Notes under the pieces: generated by a model | What the model was told of the DNA's origin: nothing | The model's input: the letters and a program-made list of their open reading frames with translations, nothing else | The model's database searches: none | Shown here: one piece after another, positions 7,107 to 13,893 of the stretch | Layout of the letters: every line of letters starts with the position of its first letter | Position numbering within the stretch: the stretch's first letter is position 1 | Assembly: GCA_043762265.1 (NCBI GenBank) | Contig: JAYUMV010000326.1 | Location: forward strand, 1 to 15,428 | Direction of reading: 5' to 3' | DNA: 15,428 nucleotides | Source of the DNA: JANXLO01 sp043762265 | Lineage (GTDB): Bacteria > Armatimonadota > Chthonomonadetes > Chthonomonadales > Chthonomonadaceae | Translations under genes and position numbers: made by a program

Positions 7107-8078
7107 TTACGCCATAGGCTGATGGTGCAGGGCCGCATACCGACCGGTGACATGGTGCTCCAACTGGCGCTCGATGTCGGAGAGCAGGCTGCTGGCTCCA
7201 AACCGAAAGAGGGTAGGGCGCAGCCAGTCGTTGCCCAGTTCTTCCTTGATGAGAATGAGCCAGTCCAGCGCCTGCTTGGCGGTTCGGATCCCTCCTGCCG
7301 GCTTGAAGCCGACCTGGAAACCGGTTCGCTCATGATAGTCGCGGATACATCGGGCCATGATGAGGCTGACAGGCAGCGTCGCATTCATACTCTCTTTGCC
7401 GGTCGAGGTCTTGATGAAGTCCGCTCCGGCCATCATGCAGACCTGGCTTGCGCGGGCAACGTTGCGCAGGGTGCCGAGCTCGCCGGTAGCCAAAATCGTC
7501 TTCATGTGTGCCTCCCCGCATGCCTCCCGGAAAGCAGCCACCTCGTCATAGACGGCGGTCCAGTCGCCGTTCAATACGTGGCGGCGGGAGAGGACGATAT
7601 CGATCTCCTTCGCACCCGCCGCGACCGACTCTCGTATCTCCTGCACTCGCAAGGCAAACGGACTCAGACCTGCCGGAAACCCCGTCGATACGGCGGCGAC
7701 CGGGATACCGGAACCTCGCAGCGCTTCGACCGCTGTTTCGACCATCTCATGGTAGACACACACGGCGCCGACCGTCAGGTTCAGGTGAGACACGCCCAAC
7801 GCCTTCAACAGGTCAGCCCGAACAGGCTGCCGTGCTTTGGCGCAGAGACGCCGCACATTGCCGGGCGTATCGTCACCTGCCAGCGTCGTCAGGTCGATGC
7901 AGGAGATCGCCCGGAGCAGCCAGGCAGCCTGCCACTCCTTCTTGACGGTACGACGTGTGGTCAGAGTGGTGGCCCGTCGCTCGGCGGCGCTCCGGTTGAC
8001 CTGGAGGGTTTTGATGCGATCCAGTTCCAGCGCTATGCCCGGATTTCTCACCGGGGCGAGTTTGAACGCGTCTAGCAT
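7107..8078 (-). CDS. deoC: Deoxyribose-phosphate aldolase, long form, 323 aa
   Basis: This enzyme cleaves 2-deoxy-D-ribose 5-phosphate to glyceraldehyde 3-phosphate and acetaldehyde in deoxynucleoside catabolism. The class I active site is complete: Schiff-base Lys223 in GADFIKTSTGK, Lys259 in VGFKPAGGIRT and Asp160 in AKEIDIVL. At 323 aa it is about 60-100 residues longer than the common bacterial enzyme (about 220-260 aa). The extra part is N-terminal: residues 1-56, and the barrel starts near SCIDLTTLAGDDT (59-71). This long form resembles eukaryotic DERA proteins. The start at 8078 has AGGA about 11 nt upstream. It follows the phosphate transporter by 78 bp on the same strand, so read-through is possible, but no nucleoside-catabolism partner (deoA, deoD, deoB) is in the window. 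Confidence 0.93.
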   Translation of the reverse strand: MLDAFKLAPVRNPGIALELDRIKTLQVNRSAAERRATTLTTRRTVKKEWQAAWLLRAISCIDLTTLAGDDTPGNVRRLCAKARQPVRADLLKALGVSHLNLTVGAVCVYHEMVETAVEALRGSGIPVAAVSTGFPAGLSPFALRVQEIRESVAAGAKEIDIVLSRRHVLNGDWTAVYDEVAAFREACGEAHMKTILATGELGTLRNVARASQVCMMAGADFIKTSTGKESMNATLPVSLIMARCIRDYHERTGFQVGFKPAGGIRTAKQALDWLILIKEELGNDWLRPTLFRFGASSLLSDIERQLEHHVTGRYAALHHQPMA

Positions 8079-8134
8079 CGATTCGGTGTCCTGTTCCCTT
8101 GGGATGAGTTGAACAATGCCTGCGGTTTCCGAGG

Positions 8135-8159
8135 TAGATTTGCGGACCGCGTAAATCTA
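8135..8159 (-). terminator. Imperfect hairpin overlapping the pit stop codon
   Basis: TAGATTT (8135-8141) pairs with AAATCTA (8153-8159), with a few GC pairs inside and a 2-nt bulge. The right arm contains the pit stop codon. It has no U-tract and is a weak attenuator at best between pit and deoC. Confidence 0.3.
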
Positions 8160-9146
8160 GTGGACGTTCAGCAGGTGGATAGCCAGATAGCAGAGCGCTG
8201 CGACGGTGGCCGAGGCTGGTATCGTCAGCGTCCAGGCGATGAGCATTGTCTGTGCGACCGACCAGCGTACCGCCGAGAAGCGCCTTGCGGAGCCCACTCC
8301 GAAGATGCTGCCCGAAATCACGTGGGTCGTGCTGACTGTCTTACCGGTCAGAGTCGCGTAGAGGATGACCAGGCTTGCCGTGGTCTCCGCCGCGAAACCG
8401 CTGACGGGCTCAAGCCGGATGATCTTATGGCCCATCGTCTTGATGATACGCCATCCGCCCATCGAGGTTCCTGCGGCCATTGCCGCTGCGCATGCCAGCT
8501 TTACCCATAGCGGCACCGGCGCTTTCGCCAGGGGATGGACGCTAAGTGTGGTCAGGGCGAGCGCGATGATCCCCATGCTCTTTTGGGCATCGTTGCTGCC
8601 ATGTGCAAAGGACATGATGGCGGAAGAGACGATCTGCAGACCCCGAAACACGCGCCCGGTTTTGGCGGCTTGCGCGTTCGCAAAGAGCAGCGTGATCAAC
8701 GCCATGACTCCGAACCCGATGACAAATCCCGCCAGCGGAGACATTACCAGGGGCAGCACGACTTTGTCGAGCACCCCTTTCCACAGGATGGTCTGCGGCC
8801 CGCCATGGATCCATGCCGCTCCGACCAGTCCGCCCACCAGAGCGTGTGAAGAGCTGCTGGGAATGCCGAGGTACCAGGTTGCCAGATTCCAGACGATAGC
8901 GCCCAAAATCGCGGCCAGGATCACCTGGAGGGTCGCGCCGGTCACGAGGCCTTTCGCGATCGTCTCAGCCACCTTGGTAAAGCAGAGCGCGCCGAAGAGG
9001 TTGAGGCCTGCTGCCATCAGGATCGCGGCGCGGGGCGAGAGCACCCGAGTCGAGACCACCGTCGCAATGGCGTTCGCGGTATCGTGGAAACCGTTGATAA
9101 AATCGAAGGCCAGCGCACAGACCACGATTAGTGTCACGAGAAACAT
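8157..9146 (-). CDS. pit: Low-affinity inorganic phosphate transporter, PiT family, 329 aa
   Basis: An integral membrane protein taking up phosphate (as metal-phosphate or with a cation) across the cytoplasmic membrane. The PiT duplicated signature is visible. The first half has FDFINGFHDTANA (14-26) and IPSSSSHALVGG (95-106). The second half has FAHGSNDAQKSMGI (180-193) and TVSTTHVISG (270-279). About ten hydrophobic segments alternate with short loops. A cytoplasmic loop around AKTGRVFRG (161-169) separates the halves; 329 aa is a typical compact bacterial PiT. The ATG at 9146 has AAGGA (9152-9156, minus) 5 nt upstream. It is divergent from a DUF47 protein, the usual partner of PiT transporters, and the shared intergenic region carries a tandem repeat resembling a Pho box. 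Confidence 0.95.
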   Translation of the reverse strand: MFLVTLIVVCALAFDFINGFHDTANAIATVVSTRVLSPRAAILMAAGLNLFGALCFTKVAETIAKGLVTGATLQVILAAILGAIVWNLATWYLGIPSSSSHALVGGLVGAAWIHGGPQTILWKGVLDKVVLPLVMSPLAGFVIGFGVMALITLLFANAQAAKTGRVFRGLQIVSSAIMSFAHGSNDAQKSMGIIALALTTLSVHPLAKAPVPLWVKLACAAAMAAGTSMGGWRIIKTMGHKIIRLEPVSGFAAETTASLVILYATLTGKTVSTTHVISGSIFGVGSARRFSAVRWSVAQTMLIAWTLTIPASATVAALCYLAIHLLNVH

Positions 9147-9251
9147 GGTTGTCCTTGTCTAAAGAGAAAAGGGGAAACCCTGTGTTTCGCCCGCCCTTTA
9201 GTTTACCTTGTGTGCGAACGTTTCGACCTTTCTGAGCGCAGATGTCCGCAA

Positions 9252-9270
9252 ATGTTAAGAGAATGTTAAG
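9252..9270. promoter_or_regulatory. Candidate Pho box: two 8-bp direct repeats at 11-bp period
   Basis: ATGTTAAG at 9252-9259 and again at 9263-9270, separated by AGA. Read on the minus strand this is CTTAACAT-TCT-CTTAACAT. The 8-bp unit, 3-bp spacer and TTAAC core are close to the cyanobacterial-type Pho box and to the 11-bp periodicity of PhoB-family operators in general. It lies between divergent pit and the DUF47 gene. A degenerate third unit (9274-9281, 4 of 8 matches) may extend it toward the DUF47 gene. TATCCT (9289-9294) could be that gene's -10. Confidence 0.6.
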
Positions 9271-9359
9271 AGAGCGCGAAGATTCAGGTATCCTGTATGC
9301 AAATCTCTTCTTCCGCTGCGGGGAGGGGAGGACCGTGGGAAGGATACATACAGAAGAGA

Positions 9360-9983
9360 ATGTTTGCGAATAAATGGAATGCGACGTACTACGATCTCCT
9401 GGATGCTCAGGCGGAGGCCGCCCACCGTGCGGCAAAGACTTTTCACGCTCTGGTGGGCGATTTCGGCAATATCACGGACTATCTAAAACAACTCGAACAG
9501 ATCGAGCATGAGGCGGACGAACTCACCCGGAGCTTTGTCAATAAGGTAAACACCCAGTTCATCACGCCTCTGGATAAAGAGGACATGCATATGCTTACGG
9601 CACGTCTTGACGATGTCACGGATACGATCGAAAAGGCCGCCTCTCACATTCAAGTCTATCGTCTACGTTCGCCTCGCCCTGAACTGAAAGCGATGGTCGA
9701 GATGCTGGTGGCGATCACCAGTGAGTCGCAGAAAATTGTCGCGCAGTTGCGCCTGGGCTTGAGCCAACCCACGCTTCCCGCCATGCTGGCAGGCATCCAT
9801 GCAATGGAGACGCGGGTCGACCGGCTCTTTCGAAAGGCTCTGACGACCCTCTTCGACGACGAGGCGTTGGACACGCGGCTTGTCATCAAATGGAAAGAGG
9901 TCTACGAGTTGGTCGAAGAGGCGATCAACCAGACGGAGAAAGTGACCGGTATCATCGAGACCTTGATCATCAAATACGCTTGA
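9360..9983 (+). CDS. DUF47 / PhoU-like phosphate transport regulator, 207 aa
   Basis: An all-helical protein of the DUF47 (TIGR00153-type) family, a relative of PhoU that accompanies PiT transporters and is thought to regulate them. Recognisable parts: YYDLLDAQAEAAHRAAKTF (10-28), the first metal-site-like helix QLEQIEHEADELTRSFV (44-60), and LDDVTDTIEKAASHI (82-96) as the second conserved helix. The C-terminal half contains EVYELVEEAINQTEKVTGII. Length is typical (about 205-215 aa). An in-frame ATG exists at 9297, but family members begin just before the first helix, so I start at MFANKW (9360). GGGAAGG lies 14-20 nt upstream and GAAGAG directly before it, so the ribosome site is not ideal. 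It probably works on the Pit protein encoded divergently. Confidence 0.88.
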   Translation: MFANKWNATYYDLLDAQAEAAHRAAKTFHALVGDFGNITDYLKQLEQIEHEADELTRSFVNKVNTQFITPLDKEDMHMLTARLDDVTDTIEKAASHIQVYRLRSPRPELKAMVEMLVAITSESQKIVAQLRLGLSQPTLPAMLAGIHAMETRVDRLFRKALTTLFDDEALDTRLVIKWKEVYELVEEAINQTEKVTGIIETLIIKYA

Positions 9984-10015
9984 GACAGATCTGTATCAGG
10001 TAGCCCCCAGCCGAT

Positions 10016-10045
10016 ACGAGCCGCAGAATTCGTTCTGCGGCTCGT
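10016..10045. terminator. Perfect 13-bp hairpin with TTCG loop between convergent genes
   Basis: ACGAGCCGCAGAA (10016-10028) pairs exactly with TTCTGCGGCTCGT (10033-10045), loop TTCG. It lies 33 nt after the DUF47 stop and 64 nt beyond the response-regulator stop on the other strand. The stem is very stable but no U-tract follows on either strand. Confidence 0.65.
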
Positions 10046-10108
10046 GTCTGTGGAGACGTGGTTGGTGCGCTGCGCCGTACCACGAGGTCCTATGCGCCAG
10101 GACACGTA

Positions 10109-10507
10109 TCAGTTCTGGATTTTGGGGTCGATATAGAGACGGCCCTCGCGAACGGCTTGGATCGCCTCCATGAGGCTTTCCAGGCCGGAAGACTTCGCAA
10201 CGAAACCGTTTGCTCCCAGGCGCATTGCCGCCTCGACATAGAGGGGCTCAGAATGATTGGACAGAATGATGATTGCGACCGGATTCTTCTCGTTACGCAG
10301 ATATTGTAAGACCTCTAAACCGCTCATCTGCGGCATTTTGATGTCCGTCAGAAGGAGATCGGGTTGCAGGGAATGGACGGCTCGAATCGCCTCCAGACCA
10401 TCGGCGGCTTCACCGACCAATTCCAGCGCTGCATCCTCCGTGATGAGAAGGCATAGACTGCGGCGTACGACCGCGTGATCATCTGCAAGAACGATTTTTA
10501 CAGGCAT
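10109..10507 (-). CDS. Stand-alone NarL-type receiver domain response regulator, 132 aa
   Basis: A complete two-component receiver domain. The acidic pair Asp9-Asp10 is in IVLADDHAVVRRSL, the phospho-acceptor is Asp55 in LLLTDIKMP, the switch Ser83 is in IILSNHSE, and Lys105 is in GFVAKSSG. The ADDHAVVR opening and ANGFVAK are typical of NarL/FixJ regulators. The protein stops at REGRLYIDPKIQN, exactly where the linker to the LuxR-type DNA-binding helix-turn-helix normally begins. Reading past the stop in that frame shows no helix-turn-helix, so this looks like a genuine single-domain protein or an old truncation. It therefore cannot bind DNA directly and may act as a phosphate sink or protein-interaction output. 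The start MPVKIV is chosen by homology; an upstream in-frame ATG at 10540 is also preceded by GGTGAG. No histidine kinase is in the window. Confidence 0.85.
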   Translation of the reverse strand: MPVKIVLADDHAVVRRSLCLLITEDAALELVGEAADGLEAIRAVHSLQPDLLLTDIKMPQMSGLEVLQYLRNEKNPVAIIILSNHSEPLYVEAAMRLGANGFVAKSSGLESLMEAIQAVREGRLYIDPKIQN

Positions 10508-10700
10508 TTTAGGACTACTCTTTCCGGGGTCCGCCCACATTATCTCACCGAATACTTCTCGACGAGGAGAACGAGGAGGTCCTTTAATGGCCCTTTCGTA
10601 TCCTTCTTACGCCCCTGGGTTATGGCCTTTTATTACGGCTAACTCTTGCGTTTTCGAAAGTTCTGTTTTGTACGTGCATCCTCCTCCTCAATTCAAAGAC

Positions 10701-11459
10701 CTATTGGGCGATTCCAAGGGACGACGTCAGGAACGTGATCGCCTCCTGGATATGTCGGTCCCAGTAGCTCCAGTCGTGAGCGCCCGGATTCTCAGCGTAC
10801 ACGTGTGAGTAGCCGATCTCTGCCAGATACGTATGAAATGCACGATTGTCGTCCAGCAGAAAATCTTCTGTTCCACAGTCGATGCGAAGGGCCGGGCGTT
10901 GTGCAGGATCTAAGCCTTTTGCCAGCGTGTACAGATCGTTGGGGCCGCCTACCGGATCCATGCCGACCACCCGAGCGAACTCCCGATGCCACGATTGTTC
11001 CGACAGAGTGGGAAAGGGCCGATGCGCGAATCCCATCGCCCCCGAGAGGCTCACGGCAGCGCAGAACATGTTGGGAAATTTGAGCGCGAATTTCGCGGCC
11101 CCGTATCCACCCATCGAGAGACCTGCCAGCACGCGGCCTTCCCGCGTCGGGTTGGTATGGAACATCGTATCGATATAGCCGATCAGGTCGCGAATGATCG
11201 CGGTTTCGTACGCAAAGCCCTGTTCCGCATCGCAGTAGAACCCGCGCCCGCTATCCGGCATGACAACGATCAGCGGGAGAGCTCTCACATACCGTTCGAT
11301 GCTTGTCAAGCGCGTCCAGGCGGAATGATCATCCGACAGGCCATGCAGTAGATAGAGCACAGGGAACGGCCCCTTGTGCGCAGCATCCGGTAGGAGAACG
11401 GTGGCCGCCGTCGCCTTCTCCAATGCCTTGCTGGAATACTTCAGTTCACAGAACGCCAT
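10701..11459 (-). CDS. Alpha/beta-hydrolase esterase (esterase D / tributyrin esterase family), 252 aa
   Basis: Numbered from MAFCELKY (start 11459, GAGGAGG 9 nt upstream). VLYLLHGLSDDHSAWTR (34-50) forms the oxyanion strand-turn, AGLSMGGYGA (112-121) the nucleophile elbow with Ser115, TEDFLLDDN (197-205) holds Asp199 and PGAHDWSYWD (225-234) holds His228. The full triad is present. The arrangement matches the putative-esterase family containing S-formylglutathione hydrolase, EstA tributyrin esterase and feruloyl esterases. The length and the absence of a signal peptide favour a cytosolic EstA-like acyl or acetyl esterase. The frame stays open for 91 codons upstream, but that stretch is low in family likeness and includes the terminator hairpin region, so it is not coding. 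Substrate cannot be told from sequence; a role in deacetylating plant polysaccharide fragments would fit a LacI-regulated neighbourhood but is only a guess. Confidence 0.88.
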   Translation of the reverse strand: MAFCELKYSSKALEKATAATVLLPDAAHKGPFPVLYLLHGLSDDHSAWTRLTSIERYVRALPLIVVMPDSGRGFYCDAEQGFAYETAIIRDLIGYIDTMFHTNPTREGRVLAGLSMGGYGAAKFALKFPNMFCAAVSLSGAMGFAHRPFPTLSEQSWHREFARVVGMDPVGGPNDLYTLAKGLDPAQRPALRIDCGTEDFLLDDNRAFHTYLAEIGYSHVYAENPGAHDWSYWDRHIQEAITFLTSSLGIAQ

Positions 11460-11647
11460 CGCGCGTTGCCTCCTCGCAAATTGTGTAGGGCTCGTTTCGG
11501 CAGAGAGGACGGCAATTCCTGCGGCATTCCGTTCGTGTTCCAGAAGGGATTCGTCCCAAGGAGGTCGTTGCGCAAAAAAGCGAGGAAGCAAGAAGGGTAG
11601 ACGGCGTAGGACATGAGGACGAAAGGCAGTACCGAACCGCGTGGCAC
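11460..11647. other. Intergenic region upstream of the esterase
   Basis: About 190 bp between the esterase start and the prepilin terminator. Only overlapping short antisense or alternate-frame ORFs are present, none with family features. I see no convincing -35/-10 pair; GAGGAGG for the esterase is at its left end. Confidence 0.5.
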
Positions 11648-11686
11648 AAATCGGCTCCGACAAACTTCTATTGTCGGAGCCGATTT
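11648..11686 (-). terminator. Perfect 16-bp terminator hairpin of the prepilin gene
   Basis: AAATCGGCTCCGACAA (11648-11663) pairs exactly with TTGTCGGAGCCGATTT (11671-11686) around the loop ACTTCTA. It starts 24 nt past the prepilin stop on the minus strand. The transcript after the stem begins with a short U-run from the arm itself (ATTT then G). Confidence 0.8.
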
Positions 11687-11710
11687 CCATTTCGATCTTG
11701 ACTTCCAAAA

Positions 11711-12493
11711 CTACGGACGCGTGGCGTTCCACATGTTGAGTTCAGGATGATTTTTCGGGTCCGGATTAGTGGCAGTAGGGCGCATCGCCTTGACATGGCC
11801 ATCGCAGAAGGCAAAGTTGGTGTTCAGACTATGCGCGGCGGTGACGGCGCCATTGGGGCCGTTCGGGGCCGCGGCGGTTGGGTTACGCGTGCCGTCCGGC
11901 AGCTCGCCCGGAGAGTTCCAATCCCACCAGTTGACGCCAGTGAACAGACAGCCCGTTCCGAAGTCGGAAGCGTTCTGCTTCTCGTGCTTCTCGCCAAGCA
12001 TGATCGTCTCCGACGGGCGCCCTATCGAGCTGTCTGCGCGGGTCGTCGTTCCCATCCAACCCGTCGCCAATTCGGCCTTCGGCTGCACAAGGCCCATGAC
12101 ACCGAACAGCGAGTTCAGACTTCCGTCCCATCCGATGAGACCGTTGGAAGCGTAGGAGACGCGAATCCCGGCCCAACTGATTCCGGGATCCAGAGCGACG
12201 CTGTCGTCAGGGCATCGGAACACCTGATAGTTTTTGACATAGGGCTGAACGTTTCGGATCCAGGTGTTCTGCCACCAACTGTTTCCGAGTCCGATCGGAA
12301 ACGATCCGTCGTAGTCCTGGGTGTACATCATGACAGACGTACCGAGTTGTTTCATATTCGAGATACAACTGATGGCACGTGCCTTTTCACGGGCCTGTGC
12401 AAAGACCGGGAAGAGAATGGCTGCTAAAATAGCGATAATAGCGATGACGACTAAAAGCTCGATCAGCGTGAACGCTCTGTTGCGGGTTGACAT
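11711..12493 (-). CDS. DUF1559-type prepilin-like protein (H-X9-DG), 260 aa
   Basis: The N-terminus is a type IV prepilin/pseudopilin: MSTRNRA then FTLIELLVVIAIIAILAAILFPVF, with the cleavage site before Phe8 and Glu at +5 of the mature protein. The residue before the cut is Ala7 rather than the usual Gly. After the helix comes AQAREKARAISC...NMKQLGTSVMMYTQDYDGSFP (32-66), a signature of the DUF1559 proteins expanded in Armatimonadota and Planctomycetes. The C-terminus has HSLNTNFAFCDGHV, the H-X9-DG motif. Members are exported and processed by prepilin peptidase PilD; their roles are largely unknown (pseudopilin or surface proteins). The ATG has AAGGAG 6 nt upstream and a possible own promoter. 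It lies 57 bp downstream of the small lipoprotein gene and ends before a strong terminator. Confidence 0.93.
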   Translation of the reverse strand: MSTRNRAFTLIELLVVIAIIAILAAILFPVFAQAREKARAISCISNMKQLGTSVMMYTQDYDGSFPIGLGNSWWQNTWIRNVQPYVKNYQVFRCPDDSVALDPGISWAGIRVSYASNGLIGWDGSLNSLFGVMGLVQPKAELATGWMGTTTRADSSIGRPSETIMLGEKHEKQNASDFGTGCLFTGVNWWDWNSPGELPDGTRNPTAAAPNGPNGAVTAAHSLNTNFAFCDGHVKAMRPTATNPDPKNHPELNMWNATRP

Positions 12494-12518
12494 GGAACTC
12501 TCCTTTGATGTTCGGTTT

Positions 12519-12548
12519 ACTATAGGATCGATGAGAATGGAACGGTAA
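12519..12548 (-). promoter_or_regulatory. Possible promoter of the prepilin gene
   Basis: On the minus strand TTACCG (12543-12548), 18-bp spacer, TATAGT (12519-12524), 25 nt before the prepilin ATG. The -10 matches 5 of 6 positions, but the -35 only 3 of 6. It would allow expression apart from the upstream lipoprotein gene. Confidence 0.4.
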
Positions 12549-12550
12549 AA

Positions 12551-12772
12551 TTAGTTGCCGCCTCCAAGGGGCGGAGCCTTCGCATCGGCAGCTGGACTGC
12601 CGTGGTCGCGCATGTACCGTGCGGCCTCTGCCGGCATCTCTTTGGGTGGGTTCTTAAACTTCTCTTCTTCCTGTTTCGTGACGTTGTTGCCGTTCTGGCA
12701 ACCAGCCACAGACAGCCCTGCGAACAGAACCAGACCTAAGAGACCCAGGGAACCCCGAGATCGTGATGACAA
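12551..12772 (-). CDS. Small lipoprotein with TTG start, 73 aa
   Basis: I place the start at TTG (12770-12772) because AAAGGAG lies exactly 7 nt upstream. The resulting N-terminus MSSRSRGSLGLLGLVLFAG is then a normal lipoprotein signal ending in the lipobox SVAGC (Cys25). An in-frame ATG at 12811 exists but would put the ribosome site inside the gene. The mature 48 residues are charged and hydrophilic: NVTKQEEEKFKNPPKEMPAE in the middle, a helix-like AARYMRDHG, then a flexible Ala/Pro/Gly tail. I recognise no domain. Its position directly upstream of the DUF1559 prepilin gene, 57 bp away on the same strand, suggests a shared envelope role, possibly as an accessory of the pilin-like protein. 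Confidence 0.75.
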   Translation of the reverse strand: MSSRSRGSLGLLGLVLFAGLSVAGCQNGNNVTKQEEEKFKNPPKEMPAEAARYMRDHGSPAADAKAPPLGGGN

Positions 12773-12786
12773 GGAACTACTCCTTT
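12770..12786 (-). promoter_or_regulatory. Shine-Dalgarno that sets the TTG start of the small lipoprotein
   Basis: AAAGGAG (12780-12786, minus) is followed after 7 nt by TTG. The prepilin gene start is almost the same (AAAGGAG, AGTTCC, ATG, TCA against AAAGGAG, TAGTTCC, TTG, TCA), which supports this start choice. Confidence 0.65.
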
Positions 12787-12849
12787 GTTGAAATTGCGGC
12801 ATAGAAGGCACGGCATGTTCCGATTAGGAATCGCAATGGCGATCGACCG

Positions 12850-13887
12850 CTAGAGGGCACGACACGAATCCCGGCGGATGAGCGAGACCGGGATATGAGT
12901 GCTGAAGGCAGGATCCAACCCCTCGGTGGATCGGTTGTCCTGCATACGTGCATGGAGTCGCCTGACGGCCAGGCGTCCCATGAACTCTTTGTTCACGCGC
13001 ATTGTCGTCAAAGGCGGATCGACATGCGTGGTAAAAGGAATATCATCAAAGCCGATCAGGCTGAGATCCTCCGGGATCTTTTGTCCGAACTGTCGGCTCA
13101 GGCGCACAACGTCCAGGGCCTGTGCATCGTTCGCGGCAACGAGCGCTGTGGGAGGATGTGCGGACCGAAACACGGCTCCAAATGCCGATGCACACTCGGC
13201 CTGGTTCTGACCGGACACGATCTGCATCGGTTCGACGCTGGCTCTTGCCTCGCTCATGGCTACCCGATATCCGCGCAGGCGGTCACGAAACGTCGTTACT
13301 TCCGGTTTCATGACATAGAATCCGATACGCCGATGACCGAGTTGCAGCAGGTGCTGGACAGCAGCATACGTTCCAGCGAAACCGTCCGATATCACGCTCT
13401 CGAACTGGCCGGTCTCATCACGATTGTCGAGCAGAATGATCTGCGGCACATGTTTTGCAAAGGCAGCCAGGATGGAAGGCTCGGCGGTGCCTACGACCAG
13501 TATCCCCCCGACCGCCTTTTTCAGTACCATACGGGGCAGTTCCAGAGACATCGCATGTCTATCTGTGGTATGCAGCATCAGATGGAGGCCCAGTGTGGCG
13601 GCTTCGGACTGTGCTCCTGCCAACATCGGCGCATAAAAGTCGTTCGACTGTAAGTTATCGTTTGCATCCGCCGCAAAGAACTGAAAACCGACACACAAAT
13701 TTGCAGAAGTTACATGAGTTACATTGAGGGGGGTGCGGCGCTGACGCGGGCGGTAGTCGAGGAGGCGGGCAGCCTCCAGTACGCGCTGCAGCGTAAGGTC
13801 GTTCATTAGTTCTGGGGAACTGAAAGTACGTGACACGGATGCGACAGAGACACCTGCTTTTTGTGCGACATCGTGAATAGTTGCCAT
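12850..13887 (-). CDS. LacI/GalR-family transcriptional regulator, 345 aa
   Basis: The N-terminal helix-turn-helix is MATIHDVAQKAGVSVASVSR (1-20), followed by the hinge-side helix RVLEAARLLDYRPR (35-48). The ligand-binding periplasmic-binding-protein-like domain runs from about residue 62 (ANLCVGFQFF) to 340, with family blocks ILLDNRDE, VISDGFAGTYAAVQHLLQLGHRRIGF, TALVAANDAQALDVVR and LSLIGFDDIPFTTHVDPPLTTMR. Length is typical. Such proteins repress or activate sugar genes in response to a carbohydrate ligand; the ligand here is unknown. The chosen ATG lies 6 nt after a perfect -10, so translation is probably leaderless. An in-frame ATG six codons upstream (13905) would lie upstream of the -10. 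The lipoprotein and prepilin genes follow on the same strand and may be targets or co-transcribed. Confidence 0.93.
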   Translation of the reverse strand: MATIHDVAQKAGVSVASVSRTFSSPELMNDLTLQRVLEAARLLDYRPRQRRTPLNVTHVTSANLCVGFQFFAADANDNLQSNDFYAPMLAGAQSEAATLGLHLMLHTTDRHAMSLELPRMVLKKAVGGILVVGTAEPSILAAFAKHVPQIILLDNRDETGQFESVISDGFAGTYAAVQHLLQLGHRRIGFYVMKPEVTTFRDRLRGYRVAMSEARASVEPMQIVSGQNQAECASAFGAVFRSAHPPTALVAANDAQALDVVRLSRQFGQKIPEDLSLIGFDDIPFTTHVDPPLTTMRVNKEFMGRLAVRRLHARMQDNRSTEGLDPAFSTHIPVSLIRRDSCRAL

Positions 13888-13893
13888 GCTGAG

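Noticed and set aside
7023..8075. 350-codon open frame on the plus strand
   Set aside because: Antisense to deoC. No domain is visible, and the real gene has a complete active site.
8365..9162. 265-codon open frame on the plus strand
   Set aside because: Antisense to pit, whose family signatures are unmistakable.
9241..9297. Possible short CRISPR-like or phage repeat (two copies of ATGTTAAGAGA)
   Set aside because: There are only two copies at an 11-bp period with no spacers. The position between pit and DUF47 fits a Pho box much better.
10623..10679. 19-codon minus-strand ORF preceded by GGAGGAGG
   Set aside because: The purine-rich run touches the ATG with no spacing, the peptide is not recognisable and nothing suggests a leader peptide.
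11460..11732. N-terminal extension of the esterase by 91 codons
   Set aside because: It would include the prepilin terminator hairpin and part of the prepilin gene. GAGGAGG clearly marks the start at 11459.
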